64,000 nucleotides of DNA, from NCBI RefSeq assembly GCF_012720115.1, contig NZ_VNWN01000006.1, positions 310,001 to 374,000 on the forward strand. The letters run 5' to 3'. Below, piece by piece: positions 43,559-56,202 of the stretch (position 1 is its first letter; each line of letters opens with the position of its first letter). Both the position numbers and the translations under genes were made by a program. This DNA comes from Sneathiella chinensis. Lineage in GTDB: Bacteria; Pseudomonadota; Alphaproteobacteria; Sneathiellales; Sneathiellaceae. A model generated the notes under the pieces. That model did not search any database, was not told the origin of the DNA, and was given only the letters and a program-made list of their open reading frames with translations.

Positions 43559-44736
43559 TGGCTGAAGTACAGATCAAAAACTATACCCTGAACTTTGGTC
43601 CGCAGCACCCTGCGGCGCACGGCGTGCTCCGTATGGTCATGGAGCTGGACGGTGAGGTGGTCGAACGGATCGATCCTCATATCGGGCTGCTGCACCGGGG
43701 AACGGAAAAGCTGATCGAGAACAAGACCTACATGCAGTCCATGCCGTATTTCGATCGGCTGGACTATTCTGCGCCCATGGCGCAGGAGCATGCCTTCGTT
43801 CTGGCAGCCGAAAAACTGCTCGGTTGTGAGGTTCCGGAGCGGGCGCAGTATATCCGTGTCCTGTATGCGGAAATCTCCCGCCTGATGAACCACCTGATGA
43901 ACGTCTGTGCACAGGCCATGGACGTGGGTGCAACCACACCGATGCTGTGGGGCTTTGTGGAACGGGAAACCCTCATGGAATTCTATGAGCGTGTTTCCGG
44001 TGCCCGGATGCATGCAGCCTATTTCCGCGTTGGCGGTGTCCATCAGGACCTGCCGGCTGGTCTGGCCGAGGACATCCGTCGCTTCATCAAGGATTTCCCG
44101 CAGGTTCTCGATGATATCGAAACCCTGCTGACGGAAAACCGGATCTTCAAGCAACGGAACGTGAATATCGGTGTTGTCACCGAGGAAGAGGCAATGGCCT
44201 GGGGCTTCTCCGGTGTCATGCTGCGCTCTACCGGTCTGGCATGGGACCTTCGCAAGGCACAGCCTTACGACGCCTATGACAAGGTGGACTTCGACATTCC
44301 GGTTGGACTGAACGGTGACTGTTACGACCGTTATCTGATGCGCGTTGAGGAAATGCGTCAGTCCCTCAGGATCATGGAACAGTGTCTGGATCAGATGCCG
44401 GAAGGCCCGATCCTGAGCACGGACCCGAAAGTGGCTCCGCCGCGCCGGTCAGACATGAAAACCTCCATGGAAGCGCTGATCAACCACTTCAAGCACTACA
44501 CGGAAGGTGTGAAGATCCCGGCCGGGGAAACCTATTTCGCCATTGAGGCACCGAAGGGTGAGTTTGCGGTCTATCTGGTTTCAGACGGATCCAGCAAGCC
44601 ATACCGCTGTAAGATTCGGGCGCCGGGATATGCCCATCTGCAAGGCATGGATTTCCTGACAAAGGGACATATGCTGGCCGACGCGTCGGCAATTTTGGGT
44701 AGTTTGGATATTGTATTCGGTGAGGTGGACCGATGA
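43558..44736 (+). CDS. nuoD: NADH-quinone oxidoreductase subunit D
   Basis: A 392-aa subunit that forms the quinone-binding pocket with NuoB. It begins [30 protein letters not shown], with the quinone-contacting His in GPQHPAAHG. Further on are [29 protein letters not shown] and the end DIVFGEVDR. It is related to the large subunit of NiFe hydrogenases but lacks the nickel ligands. It overlaps nuoE by four bases. Confidence 0.96.
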   Translation: MAEVQIKNYTLNFGPQHPAAHGVLRMVMELDGEVVERIDPHIGLLHRGTEKLIENKTYMQSMPYFDRLDYSAPMAQEHAFVLAAEKLLGCEVPERAQYIRVLYAEISRLMNHLMNVCAQAMDVGATTPMLWGFVERETLMEFYERVSGARMHAAYFRVGGVHQDLPAGLAEDIRRFIKDFPQVLDDIETLLTENRIFKQRNVNIGVVTEEEAMAWGFSGVMLRSTGLAWDLRKAQPYDAYDKVDFDIPVGLNGDCYDRYLMRVEEMRQSLRIMEQCLDQMPEGPILSTDPKVAPPRRSDMKTSMEALINHFKHYTEGVKIPAGETYFAIEAPKGEFAVYLVSDGSSKPYRCKIRAPGYAHLQGMDFLTKGHMLADASAILGSLDIVFGEVDR

Positions 44737-45335
44737 GTCAGGTAATAGCAACAGGCAAGGCCTTCGAATTCACGCCTGAAAATGTGGAAAAGGCGAAGGT
44801 ATTCATTGCCAAGTATCCTGAAGGACGCCAGCAAAGCGCCGTTATGCCGCTTCTGGATCTGGCACAGCGCCAGAACGGCAACTGGTTGTCCCGGGAAGCA
44901 CTGGAATATGTCGGTAACTTTCTGAACGTTCCGTATATGCGGGTTCTGGAAGTGGCCAGCTTCTACACGATGTACAGCCTGAAGCCGGTCGGGAAATATT
45001 ACCTGCAACTGTGCCGGACAACCCCGTGCTGGCTGCGCGGCTGTGACAATCTGGTAAAGGTTTGTGAAGACAAACTTGGTATTCACAACGGTGAATCAAC
45101 CGAAGACGGTAAATTCACGCTGCTGGAGGTGGAATGCCTCGGTGCCTGCGTGAACGCGCCTGTTGTTCAGGTCAATGACGATTACTACGAAGACCTGACA
45201 CCGGAAAGTTTCGAGGCCCTGCTGGACAAGCTGGCAAAGGATGAAGTTCCGGCCCATGGTCCGCAGGTCGACCGACTGAATTCCGCACCGGAAGACGGTC
45301 AAACAACCTTGTTAGAAAAAGCGGGGGATGCCTGA
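44733..45335 (+). CDS. nuoE: NADH-quinone oxidoreductase subunit E
   Basis: A 200-aa thioredoxin-like subunit with the 2Fe-2S cluster N1a. Ligands are in [15 protein letters not shown] and [17 protein letters not shown]. The C-terminal 30 residues ([14 protein letters not shown]) are longer than in E. coli and variable. It forms the NADH module with NuoF and NuoG and overlaps nuoF by one base. Confidence 0.95.
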   Translation: MSQVIATGKAFEFTPENVEKAKVFIAKYPEGRQQSAVMPLLDLAQRQNGNWLSREALEYVGNFLNVPYMRVLEVASFYTMYSLKPVGKYYLQLCRTTPCWLRGCDNLVKVCEDKLGIHNGESTEDGKFTLLEVECLGACVNAPVVQVNDDYYEDLTPESFEALLDKLAKDEVPAHGPQVDRLNSAPEDGQTTLLEKAGDA

Positions 45336-46615
45336 TGCTGAAAGACCAGGATCGTATCTTTACCAACCTTTACGGGCAGCATGACTGGCGTCTTGCTGGC
45401 GCCAAGGCACGTGGCATCTGGGACAACACCAAGAAGCTGCTGGAAATTGGTCAGGACGAAATCATTGAACAGGTGAAGGCCAGTGGCCTTCGCGGTCGCG
45501 GCGGCGCCGGGTTCCCGACGGGCCTGAAATGGTCCTTCATGCCGAAGGAATCAGACGGTCGTCCGAACTACCTGATCGTCAACGCCGACGAATCCGAGCC
45601 GGGAACCTGTAAGGACCGCGAAATCATGCGGTTCGATCCCCATCGTCTGCTGGAAGGCTGTCTGGTGGCCGGTTTCGCCATGCGCGCCGTTGCCGCCTAT
45701 ATCTATATCCGCGGCGAGTTCGTGAACGAGGCCATCCACCTCAACGAAGCCATTCAGGAAGCCTATGCGGACGGCCTGATCGGCAAGAACGCCTGTGGCT
45801 CCGGCTACGATTTTGACATTTATGTCCACCGGGGTGCCGGTGCGTATATCTGCGGCGAGGAAACCGCGCTGATCGAAAGCCTGGAAGGCAACAAGGGGCA
45901 ACCGCGCCTGAAGCCGCCATTCCCGGCCAACGTTGGTGCATGGGGCTGCCCGTCCACGGTAAACAACGTGGAAAGTATTGCGGTGGGCCCGGAAATCCTG
46001 CGTCGCGGCGCCGACTGGTTCGCCGGTATTGGACGTCCGAACAACACAGGCACCAAACTTTTCTGTATTTCAGGGCATGTGAACAACCCCTGTAACGTGG
46101 AAGAGGAAATGGGCATTCCCCTTCGGGAACTGATCGAAAAGCATGCCGGCGGTGTGCGCGGTGGGTGGGACAACCTGCTGGCCATCATTCCGGGCGGCTC
46201 TTCCGTTCCGCTTCTGCCGAAGGAAATCTGCGATACGGTCCTGATGGACTTTGACAGTCTTCGCGAAGTCCAGAGCGGACTTGGTACGGCGGCAGTTATT
46301 GTCATGGACAAGTCAACGGACGTGATCGCGGCCATTGAGCGCCTGTCCCACTTCTACAAGCATGAAAGCTGCGGCCAGTGCACACCGTGCCGGGAAGGAA
46401 CCGGCTGGATGTGGCGGGTGATGCAGCGCCTTGTATCGGGTGATGCCGATCTGGAAGAAATCGATATGCTGATCAATGTGTCCAAGCGGATTGAAGGGCA
46501 TACCATCTGTGCTCTGGGTGATGCGGCTGCGTGGCCGGTCCAGGGTCTGGTGCGTCATTTCCGCCCGGTCATTGAAGAGCGGATCAAAAACAAGAAAGCC
46601 GTGAAAGCGGCCTGA
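45335..46615 (+). CDS. nuoF: NADH-quinone oxidoreductase subunit F
   Basis: A 426-aa NADH- and FMN-binding subunit. The nucleotide and FMN site is [20 protein letters not shown] with [17 protein letters not shown], then [17 protein letters not shown]. The 4Fe-4S cluster N3 is bound by [17 protein letters not shown] and a Cys in [14 protein letters not shown]. Electrons enter complex I here. It lies between nuoE and nuoG. Confidence 0.96.
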   Translation: MLKDQDRIFTNLYGQHDWRLAGAKARGIWDNTKKLLEIGQDEIIEQVKASGLRGRGGAGFPTGLKWSFMPKESDGRPNYLIVNADESEPGTCKDREIMRFDPHRLLEGCLVAGFAMRAVAAYIYIRGEFVNEAIHLNEAIQEAYADGLIGKNACGSGYDFDIYVHRGAGAYICGEETALIESLEGNKGQPRLKPPFPANVGAWGCPSTVNNVESIAVGPEILRRGADWFAGIGRPNNTGTKLFCISGHVNNPCNVEEEMGIPLRELIEKHAGGVRGGWDNLLAIIPGGSSVPLLPKEICDTVLMDFDSLREVQSGLGTAAVIVMDKSTDVIAAIERLSHFYKHESCGQCTPCREGTGWMWRVMQRLVSGDADLEEIDMLINVSKRIEGHTICALGDAAAWPVQGLVRHFRPVIEERIKNKKAVKAA

Positions 46616-46641
46616 TTGGCACGCTACTTGAGGAGCCAAGA

Positions 46642-48705
46642 ATGCCGACACTTACAGTAGACGGTGTAGAAGTCACAGTTGAAAACGGAGCGACCATCCT
46701 GCAGGCCTGTGAAGAGGCCGGCGCGGAAATCCCTCGCTTCTGTTACCACGAGCGGCTCTCCATTGCGGGGAACTGCCGTATGTGTCTTGTCGAGATGGAA
46801 AAAGCCCCCAAGCTGGTCGCATCCTGTGCGATGCCGGCTGGCGATGGCATGGTGATCCACACCAACACCCAGAAGGTCAAGGAAGGTCGGGAAGGGGCGA
46901 TGGAGTTCCTTCTGATCAACCACCCGCTTGATTGCCCGATTTGCGATCAGGGCGGTGAATGTGACCTTCAGGACCAGTCCATGGCCTACGGTTCAGGTAC
47001 CAGCCGGTATCTTGAGCACAAACGTGCGGTCAAGGAAAAGAACATGGGCCCGTTGATCAAGACGACCATGACCCGGTGCATCCATTGTACGCGCTGCGTA
47101 CGGTTTGCCACCGAGGTTGCCGGTGTCGAGGATCTGGGGGCTCTTAATCGCGGTGAAAACACCGAGATTGTAACCTATCTGGAGCAGGCCCTGAATTCCG
47201 AGGTCTCAGGCAACATCATTGACCTGTGCCCGGTTGGCGCTCTGACCTCCAAGCCCTATGCCTTCACGGCCCGCCCGTGGGAGCTTCGCAAGACGGAAAG
47301 CATCGACGTGCTGGACGCGGTCGGTGCCAACATCCGTATCGATTCCAAGGGGCAGGAAGTCATGCGCATCCTGCCGCGGCTGAACGAGGACGTGAACGAG
47401 GAATGGTTGTCCGACCGCTCCCGTTTCTCCTATGACGGTCTGAAGGCACAGCGTCTTGATACACCTTATGTCCGCAAGGATGGCCGTTTGCAGGCTGTCG
47501 GTTGGGCCGAGGCTCTTGACGTTGTCGGTGCGAAACTGGCCGTAACCGACGCAGCGCGCATTGGCGCGATTGCCGGTGATCTGGTCTGTTCTGAAAGCAT
47601 GAAGGCCCTGAAGGACCTGATGGACGCCCTTGGCGTTGCCAATATCGATTGCCGTCAGGATGGCGCCAAGCTGTCCACCGCGACCCGCAGTGCGTATCTC
47701 TTCAATACGACCATTGCCGGGATCGAGGATGCAGACGCGCTGCTGATCGTCGGATCAAACCCGCGTTTGGAAGCAGCCCTGATCAACACTCGCATTCGCA
47801 AGCGTTGGAAGAAGGGTGCCTTCCCGATTGGCGTTATCGGCGAGCAGATCGACCTGAACTACGGTCATGAATATCTGGGTGCCGGTGCGGCAACCCTGCA
47901 GGAAGTAGCCGAAGGCAAGCATTCCTTCGCCGAGGTTCTGAAGAAGGCCGAACGTCCCATGATCATCGTGGGGCAGGGTGCCTTGACACGGAATGATGGC
48001 GATGCGGTTCTTGCCCTGGCCCGTCAGGTGGCTGAAACCACCGGCATGGTCACTGGTGACTGGAATGGCTTCAACATTCTGCACACTGCAGCGGCCCGCG
48101 TTGCCGGTCTGGACCTTGGTCTGGTTCCGGGTGAAGGCGGAAAATCCGTTCCGGAAATGCTGGATGCGGCCGCCGCTGGCGATCTTGACGTTGTCTACCT
48201 ACTGGGTGCGGACGAGATCGATACGGCGAAACTTGAAAAAGCCTTTGTTATCTATCAGGGCAGCCACGGCGATGCCGGGGCCCATGCCGCTGATGTGATC
48301 CTGCCGGGTGCGGCCTATACCGAAAAAGACGCCATCTGGGTCAATACGGAAGGCCGGGCACAGCTGGGTTTGCGGGCCATCTTCCCTCCGGGAGAGGCAC
48401 GGGAAGACTGGGCGATCCTGCGGGCGCTGTCTGACAAGGTCGAAAAGACATTGCCTTACAACACGATAGATCAGCTTCGTGCCAAAATGGTTGAAGTTGC
48501 ACCGCACTTCGCGGACATCGATGTTGTCACCGCAGCACCGTGGGGCGAGTTTGGAACAGCCGGCGCCGTTGACGCTGCACCGTTCACAAACCCGATTACC
48601 GATAACTACCTGTCCAACGCCATTTCACGGGCGAGCGGCATCATGGCGGAATGCAGCGCTGCATTCTCCGGTAAAGTAGAAGAGGGGACCGGCACCAATG
48701 GTTGA
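46642..48705 (+). CDS. nuoG: NADH-quinone oxidoreductase subunit G
   Basis: A 687-aa subunit carrying several iron-sulphur clusters. The N-terminal 2Fe-2S ferredoxin domain has [22 protein letters not shown]. Next come the HxxxCxxC cluster region [17 protein letters not shown] and the 4Fe-4S motif [17 protein letters not shown]. The rest is a molybdopterin-type fold without molybdenum function. Its length is typical of the shorter alphaproteobacterial and mitochondrial form (about 690), not the 900-residue enteric form with the extra cluster N7. Confidence 0.95.
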   Translation: MPTLTVDGVEVTVENGATILQACEEAGAEIPRFCYHERLSIAGNCRMCLVEMEKAPKLVASCAMPAGDGMVIHTNTQKVKEGREGAMEFLLINHPLDCPICDQGGECDLQDQSMAYGSGTSRYLEHKRAVKEKNMGPLIKTTMTRCIHCTRCVRFATEVAGVEDLGALNRGENTEIVTYLEQALNSEVSGNIIDLCPVGALTSKPYAFTARPWELRKTESIDVLDAVGANIRIDSKGQEVMRILPRLNEDVNEEWLSDRSRFSYDGLKAQRLDTPYVRKDGRLQAVGWAEALDVVGAKLAVTDAARIGAIAGDLVCSESMKALKDLMDALGVANIDCRQDGAKLSTATRSAYLFNTTIAGIEDADALLIVGSNPRLEAALINTRIRKRWKKGAFPIGVIGEQIDLNYGHEYLGAGAATLQEVAEGKHSFAEVLKKAERPMIIVGQGALTRNDGDAVLALARQVAETTGMVTGDWNGFNILHTAAARVAGLDLGLVPGEGGKSVPEMLDAAAAGDLDVVYLLGADEIDTAKLEKAFVIYQGSHGDAGAHAADVILPGAAYTEKDAIWVNTEGRAQLGLRAIFPPGEAREDWAILRALSDKVEKTLPYNTIDQLRAKMVEVAPHFADIDVVTAAPWGEFGTAGAVDAAPFTNPITDNYLSNAISRASGIMAECSAAFSGKVEEGTGTNG

Positions 48706-49723
48706 GTTCTGGGACGTATATGCGCTGCCGACCATTATTATTCTGGCGAAAATCCTGGCCATCGTCCTGCCGCTTTTGATCGCGGTGGCGTATCTGACCC
48801 TGTATGAACGCAAGGTCATGGCCCTGATGCAGCTTCGTAAGGGGCCGAACGTTGTCGGTTTCTACGGATTGCTGCAGCCATTGGCGGACGGCGCCAAGCT
48901 GTTTTTCAAGGAAACGGTTGTACCGACCGGGGCGAACAAGGCCCTGTTCCTGATTGCACCGATGTTGACTTTCATCCTGTCCCTGATTGCATGGGCGGTC
49001 ATTCCCTTTGACGAGGGCATGGTTCTGGCGGATATCAACGTGGGTGTTCTGTACCTGTTTGCGATTTCCTCGCTTGGGGTTTACGGGATCGTGGTGGCCG
49101 GTTGGGCCTCCAACTCCCGCTATCCGTTCCTGGGGGCGCTTCGCTCTGCGGCGCAGATGGTTTCCTATGAGGTTTCCATCGGTTTCGTGATGATCACGGT
49201 TCTGCTGTGTGTCGGATCGTTGAACCTGACCGACATCGTCATGTCACAGAAGGGCGGACTGGGGCTGTTCAACTGGTACTTCGTGCCGTTGTTCCCGATG
49301 TTCATCATCTTCTTCGTGTCGATCCTTGCGGAAACCAACCGTCACCCGTTCGACCTTCCGGAAGCGGAAGCGGAACTGGTTGCCGGTTACCAGACCGAAT
49401 ACTCCTCCATGGCGTTCGCACTGTTCTTCCTTGGGGAATATGCAAACATGATCCTGATGAGCGGGATCTGTACCGTGTTGTTCCTGGGTGGCTGGTTGCC
49501 GCCGGTTGACATTGCACCGCTCAACTGGATTCCGGGGATCATCTGGTTTGGTATCAAGGTCGCGGCCCTGCTGTTTGTGTTCATCTGGGTTCGGGCAACC
49601 TTGCCACGCTACCGGTATGACCAGCTGATGCGTCTGGGTTGGAAAGTGTTCCTGCCGTTCTCGCTGATCTGGGTCGTGTTGACGGCCGGGTTCCTGGTCG
49701 CCTTCGATATGGTACCGGCGTAA
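48698..49723 (+). CDS. nuoH: NADH-quinone oxidoreductase subunit H
   Basis: A 341-aa membrane subunit with about eight helices at the junction of the two arms. It contains [36 protein letters not shown], the strongly conserved quinone-entry helix, and the loop [33 protein letters not shown]. The start overlaps the nuoG stop by eight bases. Confidence 0.96.
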   Translation: MVEFWDVYALPTIIILAKILAIVLPLLIAVAYLTLYERKVMALMQLRKGPNVVGFYGLLQPLADGAKLFFKETVVPTGANKALFLIAPMLTFILSLIAWAVIPFDEGMVLADINVGVLYLFAISSLGVYGIVVAGWASNSRYPFLGALRSAAQMVSYEVSIGFVMITVLLCVGSLNLTDIVMSQKGGLGLFNWYFVPLFPMFIIFFVSILAETNRHPFDLPEAEAELVAGYQTEYSSMAFALFFLGEYANMILMSGICTVLFLGGWLPPVDIAPLNWIPGIIWFGIKVAALLFVFIWVRATLPRYRYDQLMRLGWKVFLPFSLIWVVLTAGFLVAFDMVPA

Positions 49724-49798
49724 ACGGTTTAAAGTCTGAATTGAGTACCCGGTCCCTCTTGGACCGGGGATATGGGATTTAAAGGTAAGAGGCTAATC

Positions 49799-50287
49799 AT
49801 GGGCTTCATAGATAAACAGGCACGCAGTCTGCTGTTGAGCGAAATCGTCTCGGGTCTGTCGTTGACGTTCCGCTATATGTTCAAGAACAAGGCGACGATC
49901 AACTACCCGTATGAGAAGGGACCTCTCAGCCCGCGTTTCCGTGGCGAGCACGCGCTGCGCCGGTATGCCAATGGGGAAGAACGCTGCATTGCCTGCAAGC
50001 TGTGTGAAGCAGCGTGTCCGGCTCTGGCCATTACGATCGACGCAGAACCGCGTGAGGACGGCAGCCGCCGGACCACCCGCTATGACATCGACATGACCAA
50101 GTGCATTTACTGTGGTTTCTGTCAGGAAGCCTGTCCGGTGGATGCGATTGTTGAAGGTCCGAATTTCGAATTTGCAACTGAAACCCGCGAGGAACTGTTC
50201 TACGACAAGGACAAGCTGCTCGCTAACGGAGATCGGTGGGAGCAGGAAATTGCTCAGAACCTCAACGCCGACACACCGTACAGATAA
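49799..50287 (+). CDS. nuoI: NADH-quinone oxidoreductase subunit I
   Basis: A 162-aa subunit from ATG 49799, which is preceded by AAGAGG; nine in-frame codons upstream lack a site. It binds clusters N6a and N6b through two ferredoxin motifs, [12 protein letters not shown] and [12 protein letters not shown]. The amphipathic N-terminus docks on NuoH. The length matches the alphaproteobacterial protein exactly. Confidence 0.95.
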   Translation: MGFIDKQARSLLLSEIVSGLSLTFRYMFKNKATINYPYEKGPLSPRFRGEHALRRYANGEERCIACKLCEAACPALAITIDAEPREDGSRRTTRYDIDMTKCIYCGFCQEACPVDAIVEGPNFEFATETREELFYDKDKLLANGDRWEQEIAQNLNADTPYR

Positions 50288-50352
50288 GTTAGGACGATAG
50301 CTGTGTTACCAGTGATCAAGATAAAGTCACCAACAAAGGGGGGAGGAAAGTA

Positions 50353-50967
50353 ATGATCGTTGCTACTCTTGCTTTCTACCTGTTTGCCGCAATCACCGTC
50401 GCGTCCGCCTTCATGGTCATCGCGTCCAAGAACCCGGTTCATTCCGTTCTGTTCCTGATTTTGGCATTCTTCAACTCTGCTGCGCTGTTTGTCCTGCTGG
50501 GGGCCGAGTTCCTGGCGATGATCCTTGTGGTTGTCTATGTGGGCGCGGTTGCGGTCCTGTTCCTGTTCGTGGTCATGATGCTCGACATCAACTTCACGGC
50601 GCTGCGTCAGGGCTTTTTGCAATATCTGCCGATCGGTGGCCTGATCGGAATTATCCTGCTGATCGAGCTGCTGCTTGTTGTCGGCGGATGGACGCTGGCA
50701 CCGGAAGCGGTTACCGCCGGGTTTGAGCCTGTCAAGGGCGTGGCCGGGGCAACCAACACCGAGCAAATCGGCAGCATCCTGTACACAAATTATGTTTATC
50801 TTTTCCAGGCAGCGGGCATGATCCTGCTGGTGGCCATGATCGGCGCCATCGTCCTGACGCATCGTCAGCGTCCGGGTGTGCGCAAGCAGGTCATCGCTGA
50901 TCAGGTTTATCGCCGTCCGGAAGACTCCATGGCAGTTCGCAAAGTCGAACCCGGCCAGGGCATTTAA
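50353..50967 (+). CDS. nuoJ: NADH-quinone oxidoreductase subunit J
   Basis: A 204-aa membrane subunit with five helices. The first half is well conserved: [54 protein letters not shown]. The pi-bulge helix region ([12 protein letters not shown]) belongs to the proton path near NuoK and NuoA. Its ribosome site GGGGGGAGG is strong. Confidence 0.94.
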   Translation: MIVATLAFYLFAAITVASAFMVIASKNPVHSVLFLILAFFNSAALFVLLGAEFLAMILVVVYVGAVAVLFLFVVMMLDINFTALRQGFLQYLPIGGLIGIILLIELLLVVGGWTLAPEAVTAGFEPVKGVAGATNTEQIGSILYTNYVYLFQAAGMILLVAMIGAIVLTHRQRPGVRKQVIADQVYRRPEDSMAVRKVEPGQGI

Positions 50968-50978
50968 GGGGGAGCGTT

Positions 50979-51287
50979 ATGGAAATCGGATTAGCCCATT
51001 ACCTGACCGTGTCTGCCATCCTTCTGACATTGGGTATCTTCGGTATCTTCCTGAACCGGAAGAACGTGATCGTGATCCTGATGTCAGTGGAGCTGATGCT
51101 GCTGGCCGTGAACATCAACCTTGTGGCTTTCTCCAGCTTTATGGGGGATCTGGCCGGGCAGGTGTTCGCACTCTTCATCCTGACTGTTGCTGCCGGTGAG
51201 GCGGCAATCGGTCTTGCCATCCTTGTTGTTTATTTCCGAAACCGTGGATCGATTGCGGTTGAGGACATCCATCACATGAAAGGCTAA
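50979..51287 (+). CDS. nuoK: NADH-quinone oxidoreductase subunit K
   Basis: A 102-aa, three-helix subunit. It has [34 protein letters not shown] with the conserved proton-carrying Glu of MSVELMLL and a second one in [16 protein letters not shown]. It lies 11 bases after nuoJ. Confidence 0.95.
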   Translation: MEIGLAHYLTVSAILLTLGIFGIFLNRKNVIVILMSVELMLLAVNINLVAFSSFMGDLAGQVFALFILTVAAGEAAIGLAILVVYFRNRGSIAVEDIHHMKG

Positions 51288-51298
51288 GGCTAAGAAAC

Positions 51299-53233
51299 AT
51301 GATGTACGTCCTCATTGTTTTCCTTCCGCTTCTCGCTGCCTTGCTGGCAGGCCTTGGTGGTCGCCAGCTTGGTGACCGGGGAAGCCAGATTGTAACCTGC
51401 GGTGCTGTCGGCACCAGTGCCATCCTGTCCTGGGTGGCCCTGTTGCAGGTGGCGTTCGGAAATGCGCCGGTATCGGTTGAACTGTTTACATGGATCGCGT
51501 CCGGTGACTTCAATGTGTCCTGGTCGCTCCGCATTGACAGCCTGACTGCAGTTATGCTGGTGGTTGTGAACACGGTTTCCGCCCTCGTTCACATCTATTC
51601 CGTTGGCTATATGTCCCATGATCCGCACAAGCCGCGCTTCATGGCCTATCTGTCCCTGTTTACCTTTGCCATGCTGATGCTGGTGACCTCTGACAACCTG
51701 CTCCAAATGTATTTCGGCTGGGAAGGCGTGGGTCTGGCCAGTTACCTGCTGATCGGTTTCTGGTACAAGAAGCCGACCGCAAACGCAGCCGCGATCAAGG
51801 CCTTTGTGGTCAACCGTGTGGGTGACTTTGGTTTCGCGCTTGGCATCATGGGCATTTTCTATGTCTTTGGTTCCATCAGCTTCGACACCATCTTTGCCGC
51901 GGCACCGGATCAGGTTGGCAATACGTTCAACTTCCTCGGTCTCGAGGTGGACATTCTGACGACCCTGTGTCTGCTGCTGTTCCTGGGTGCCATGGGTAAA
52001 TCCGCCCAGCTTGGTCTGCACACCTGGTTGCCGGACGCCATGGAAGGCCCGACACCTGTGTCCGCGCTTATCCATGCGGCAACAATGGTGACCGCGGGTG
52101 TCTTCATGGTGGCACGTCTGTCACCGGTCTTTGAATATTCCCCGGATGCCCTTGCCGTGGTGACTGTGGTTGGTGCCTCTACGGCGCTGTTCGCGGCAAC
52201 CGTCGGTCTGGTCCAGAACGACATCAAGCGCGTGATCGCCTATTCAACCTGTTCCCAGCTGGGGTACATGTTCTTCGCGATTGGCGTTGGTGCGTATCCG
52301 GTGGCCATTTTCCACCTGTTCACACACGCCTTCTTCAAGGCCCTGTTGTTCCTTGGCTCCGGCTCTGTCATTCATGCGGTCTCTGATGAGCAGGACATGC
52401 GCAAGATGGGCGGCCTGTTCCGTCACATCAAGATCACCTATGTCATGATGTTCATCGGTACATTGGCCCTGACAGGTGTTCCGTTCTTCGCCGGCTACTA
52501 CTCCAAGGATGCCGTGATCGAAGCGGCCTTCGCAGCCGGTTCCGGTGTTGGCCAGTACGCTTTCTGGTGTGGTGTGGGCGCGGCTGTCCTGACAGCTTTC
52601 TATTCATGGCGCCTGATGTTCATGACCTTCCACGGAACGCCGCGTGCGGACAAGGAAGTCATGTCCCATGTTCATGAAAGCCCGTTTGTCATGCTGTTCC
52701 CGCTCTATGTTCTGGCAGTGGGTGCGGTGTTTGCAGGTTGGTTCTTCTATCCGTATATGGTGGGTGAACATCATGTGGCCTTCTGGGGTGACGCGATTGT
52801 CATGCTGGAAAGCAACCAGATCATGGAACAGTTCCACCATGTCCCGGGTTGGGTTATCGCGGCGCCTCTGGTTGCCGGTGTGGTTGGTCTGCTGGTGTCC
52901 TGGAACATGTATATCCGTCGTCCGGATATTCCGGTCCAGCTCGCCAAGACCCATTCCGCCCTGTACCAGTTCCTGCTGAACAAATGGTATTTCGACGAAC
53001 TGTACGACTTCCTGTTCGTACGTCCGTCACGTTGGCTGGGAACCCAGTTCTGGAACATCGGTGATACCCGTATCATCGACGGTCTGGGCCCGAACGGGAT
53101 TGCGGCACGGGTTGTCGATCTCGCCAAGCGGGCGGCACTGCTCCAGAGCGGGTATGTCTATCACTATGCGTTTGCAATGCTGATCGGGGTTGCCTTGTTT
53201 GTTTCTTACTTCTTCTTCGCAGGTGGGCACTAA
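51299..53233 (+). CDS. nuoL: NADH-quinone oxidoreductase subunit L
   Basis: A 644-aa antiporter-like proton-pumping subunit with about 16 helices. Conserved parts are [20 protein letters not shown] with the functional Glu, [42 protein letters not shown] with the Lys and His, and [20 protein letters not shown]. The C-terminus includes the lateral helix that runs along the membrane arm. Confidence 0.96.
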   Translation: MMYVLIVFLPLLAALLAGLGGRQLGDRGSQIVTCGAVGTSAILSWVALLQVAFGNAPVSVELFTWIASGDFNVSWSLRIDSLTAVMLVVVNTVSALVHIYSVGYMSHDPHKPRFMAYLSLFTFAMLMLVTSDNLLQMYFGWEGVGLASYLLIGFWYKKPTANAAAIKAFVVNRVGDFGFALGIMGIFYVFGSISFDTIFAAAPDQVGNTFNFLGLEVDILTTLCLLLFLGAMGKSAQLGLHTWLPDAMEGPTPVSALIHAATMVTAGVFMVARLSPVFEYSPDALAVVTVVGASTALFAATVGLVQNDIKRVIAYSTCSQLGYMFFAIGVGAYPVAIFHLFTHAFFKALLFLGSGSVIHAVSDEQDMRKMGGLFRHIKITYVMMFIGTLALTGVPFFAGYYSKDAVIEAAFAAGSGVGQYAFWCGVGAAVLTAFYSWRLMFMTFHGTPRADKEVMSHVHESPFVMLFPLYVLAVGAVFAGWFFYPYMVGEHHVAFWGDAIVMLESNQIMEQFHHVPGWVIAAPLVAGVVGLLVSWNMYIRRPDIPVQLAKTHSALYQFLLNKWYFDELYDFLFVRPSRWLGTQFWNIGDTRIIDGLGPNGIAARVVDLAKRAALLQSGYVYHYAFAMLIGVALFVSYFFFAGGH

Positions 53234-53236
53234 GTC

Positions 53237-54748
53237 ATGGCTGATTGGAATATTCTCTCAATTGTGACGTTCCTGCCTCTTGTAGGTGCGTTGCTCATCC
53301 TGCTGACGGGTGGAAAGGAAGAGGTCGCGGCGCGGAATGCCCGTCAGGTGGCCCTCTGGACCACGCTGATCACCTTTGGTCTGTCCCTGACAATCTGGGC
53401 CGGGTTTGACAACAGCAATCCGGGCTTCCAGTTCGTTGAAAAAGCCGAATGGCTGGGCGGCGGCATTAACTACCATATGGGTGTGGACGGCATTTCCATG
53501 CTGTTCATCATCCTGACAACGTTCCTGATGCCGCTCTGTGTGCTGGCTAGCTGGAATGCGATCACTACCCGGGTTCGGGAATACATGATCGCCTTCCTGA
53601 TCATGGAAACGCTGATGGTGGGTGTGTTCTGTGCGCTTGACATGGTTCTGTTCTACCTGTTCTTCGAAGCGGGCCTGATCCCCATGTTCCTGATCATCGG
53701 GATCTGGGGCGGTGCAAACCGGGTTTACGCCAGCTTCAAGTTCTTCCTGTACACCCTGCTCGGGTCCGTCCTGATGCTGGTGGCCATGATCACCATGTAT
53801 TTCATCGTCGGCACCACGGACATTCCGACCCTGATGGCCTACAACTTCGACGTGGACCTTCAGTACTGGCTGTGGCTGGCCTTCTTCGCCTCTTTCGCAG
53901 TGAAGGTTCCCATGTGGCCGGTTCACACCTGGTTGCCGGACGCCCACGTTCAGGCCCCGACAGCCGGTTCCGTTATTCTGGCGGGTGTTCTGTTGAAGAT
54001 GGGTGGATACGGTTTCCTCCGGTTCTCCATTCCCATGTTCCCGGTCGGGTCTGAATTCTTCACGCCGTTCGTTTTTGCCCTCAGCGTGGTGGCCATCATC
54101 TACACATCCCTTGTTGCCCTTGTGCAGAAGGACATGAAAAAGCTGATTGCCTACTCCTCTGTGGCGCATATGGGCTTTATCACCATCGGTATCTTCACCT
54201 TCACCCAGCAGGGTCTTGAAGGCGGGATCCTGCAGATGCTCAGCCACGGGATTGTTTCCGGTGCGCTGTTCCTTTGTGTCGGTGTGATCTATGACCGGAT
54301 GCATACCCGTGAAATCGCCCGCTATGGCGGTCTGGTTCACCGGATGCCGAAATACGCCCTGATCTTTATGGTGTTCACCATGGCGACCATCGGTCTGCCG
54401 GGCACCAGCGGGTTCGTTGGCGAATTCCTGATCCTGATCGGGACCTATCAGGTCAGCACCTGGACGGCCTTCCTGGCAACAACCGGTGTGATCCTTGGTG
54501 CGGCTTACAGTCTGTGGCTGTATCGTCGGGTGGTGTTTGGTGAAATGGTCAACGAAGACCTCAAGGACATCCTTGATGTGAACAAGCGCGAGCTTGCCAT
54601 CTTCGTACCGTTGATTGTCGTTGCCATGTGGATGGGCATCTATCCGGATCCGTTCCTGGATGTGATGCACGCCGCTGTCGGTAACCTGATGGAACAACAC
54701 CAGCTGGCCATCGAAGCAAGCCAGTCATCTTTGCACGCAGCTAAATAG
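53237..54748 (+). CDS. nuoM: NADH-quinone oxidoreductase subunit M
   Basis: A 503-aa antiporter-like subunit. Key stretches are [21 protein letters not shown] with the Glu of the proton channel, [43 protein letters not shown] with the conserved Lys, and [16 protein letters not shown]. It starts three bases after the nuoL stop. Confidence 0.96.
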   Translation: MADWNILSIVTFLPLVGALLILLTGGKEEVAARNARQVALWTTLITFGLSLTIWAGFDNSNPGFQFVEKAEWLGGGINYHMGVDGISMLFIILTTFLMPLCVLASWNAITTRVREYMIAFLIMETLMVGVFCALDMVLFYLFFEAGLIPMFLIIGIWGGANRVYASFKFFLYTLLGSVLMLVAMITMYFIVGTTDIPTLMAYNFDVDLQYWLWLAFFASFAVKVPMWPVHTWLPDAHVQAPTAGSVILAGVLLKMGGYGFLRFSIPMFPVGSEFFTPFVFALSVVAIIYTSLVALVQKDMKKLIAYSSVAHMGFITIGIFTFTQQGLEGGILQMLSHGIVSGALFLCVGVIYDRMHTREIARYGGLVHRMPKYALIFMVFTMATIGLPGTSGFVGEFLILIGTYQVSTWTAFLATTGVILGAAYSLWLYRRVVFGEMVNEDLKDILDVNKRELAIFVPLIVVAMWMGIYPDPFLDVMHAAVGNLMEQHQLAIEASQSSLHAAK

Positions 54749-54762
54749 GTAGGTTTTGGAAA

Positions 54763-56202
54763 ATGGTTTTGCCTGAATTCTCATACGCACTTCCGGAGAT
54801 TTTCCTGGCTGTTGCGGCTATGGCGCTGCTGATGCTGGGGGTCTTCAAGGGGAAGGAAAGTTCCCGGACAGTGTCCTGGGCTGCGGTGGCGTCCATTCTG
54901 GTCGCTGCCGGACTGGTCCTGACCGGTGATCTGGAATCCCGGATCACCTTCAACGGTCTGTACCAGACTGATGCCTTCACGGCCTTCATGAAGGTGCTGG
55001 CGCTGTGTGCCTCTGCCATCGCCATCATCATGAGCATGGATTATAACAGCCGTGAAAAGCTGGACCGGTTCGAGTTCCCGATCCTGATGGTCATTGCCAC
55101 CCTTGGCATGATGGTCATGATTTCCGCCAACGACCTGATGTCCCTGTATATGGGCATCGAACTGATGAGCCTGTCGCTCTATGTCACGGCGGCGTTCCGT
55201 CGGGACAGCGTTCGCTCCACCGAGGCGGGTCTGAAATATTTCGTACTGGGCGCACTGTCCTCCGGGATGCTGCTGTATGGTTGCTCGCTGATCTACGGAT
55301 ATACAGGAACCACCAACTTCACCAACTTCCAGCAGATTTTCGCTGCGGAAGGGTTTGAAGCCGGTATTGGCCTGATTGTGGGTATTGTCTTCCTGATCGC
55401 CGGTCTGGCCTTCAAGGTATCTGCGGTTCCGTTCCACATGTGGACACCGGACGTTTATGAAGGGGTACCCACACCGGTAACGGCTTTCTTTGCTGCGGCA
55501 CCGAAAGTTGCGGGTATGGCCCTGTTCATCAAGACCTTCATGATCCCGTTCGGCGACCTGATCGCCCAGTGGCAGCAGGTCATTGTGTTCATTTCCGTAG
55601 CGTCCATGATTTTGGGTGCGTTCGCGGCGATCAACCAGAAGAACATCAAGCGTCTGATGGCTTATTCCTCCATCGGTCACATGGGCTACGCACTGGTGGG
55701 TCTTGCCGCCGGTACGCCGGAAGGGGTGCGGGGCGTTCTCGTATACCTGACCATCTATGTGATCATGAATATCGGAACCTTTGCCATCATCCTGTCCATG
55801 CGTCAGCGCAACGGCATGGTTGAAGAAATCGGTCATCTGGCCGGTCTTGGCAAATCCCGTCCGATGATGGCCCTGATGCTGATGATCTTCATGTTCAGCC
55901 TTGCTGGCATCCCGCCGCTGGCCGGTTTCTTTGGCAAATTCTATGTCTTTGTTTCTGCGGTCAATGCGGGTCTGTATGCCCTTGCCATCATTGGTCTTCT
56001 GACATCCGTCGTAGGCGCGTTCTACTATATCCGGATCGTCAAGATCATGTATTTCGATGAAGAGGCAGAAGGCTTTGAGCCCGTGAACCGGACCCTTGCT
56101 GTCCTGATGGGCGCATCCGGCCTGTTCACAGCCCTGTTCTTTGTCTATCCGGCGCCGCTTCTTTCCGGTGCGGCCGCCGCAGCAGAAGTCCTGTTCCGGT
56201 GA
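54763..56202 (+). CDS. nuoN: NADH-quinone oxidoreductase subunit N
   Basis: A 479-aa antiporter-like subunit, the last complex I gene. It has [56 protein letters not shown] and [20 protein letters not shown]. Its stop codon overlaps the GTG start of birA, so the operon continues into birA and coaX. Confidence 0.96.
   Translation: MVLPEFSYALPEIFLAVAAMALLMLGVFKGKESSRTVSWAAVASILVAAGLVLTGDLESRITFNGLYQTDAFTAFMKVLALCASAIAIIMSMDYNSREKLDRFEFPILMVIATLGMMVMISANDLMSLYMGIELMSLSLYVTAAFRRDSVRSTEAGLKYFVLGALSSGMLLYGCSLIYGYTGTTNFTNFQQIFAAEGFEAGIGLIVGIVFLIAGLAFKVSAVPFHMWTPDVYEGVPTPVTAFFAAAPKVAGMALFIKTFMIPFGDLIAQWQQVIVFISVASMILGAFAAINQKNIKRLMAYSSIGHMGYALVGLAAGTPEGVRGVLVYLTIYVIMNIGTFAIILSMRQRNGMVEEIGHLAGLGKSRPMMALMLMIFMFSLAGIPPLAGFFGKFYVFVSAVNAGLYALAIIGLLTSVVGAFYYIRIVKIMYFDEEAEGFEPVNRTLAVLMGASGLFTALFFVYPAPLLSGAAAAAEVLFR

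Noticed and set aside
53258-54700. 480-aa reverse-strand open frame over nuoM, rich in His, Gln and Asp
   Set aside because: Its composition is what the complement of a hydrophobic membrane-protein gene gives. The forward gene is certain.
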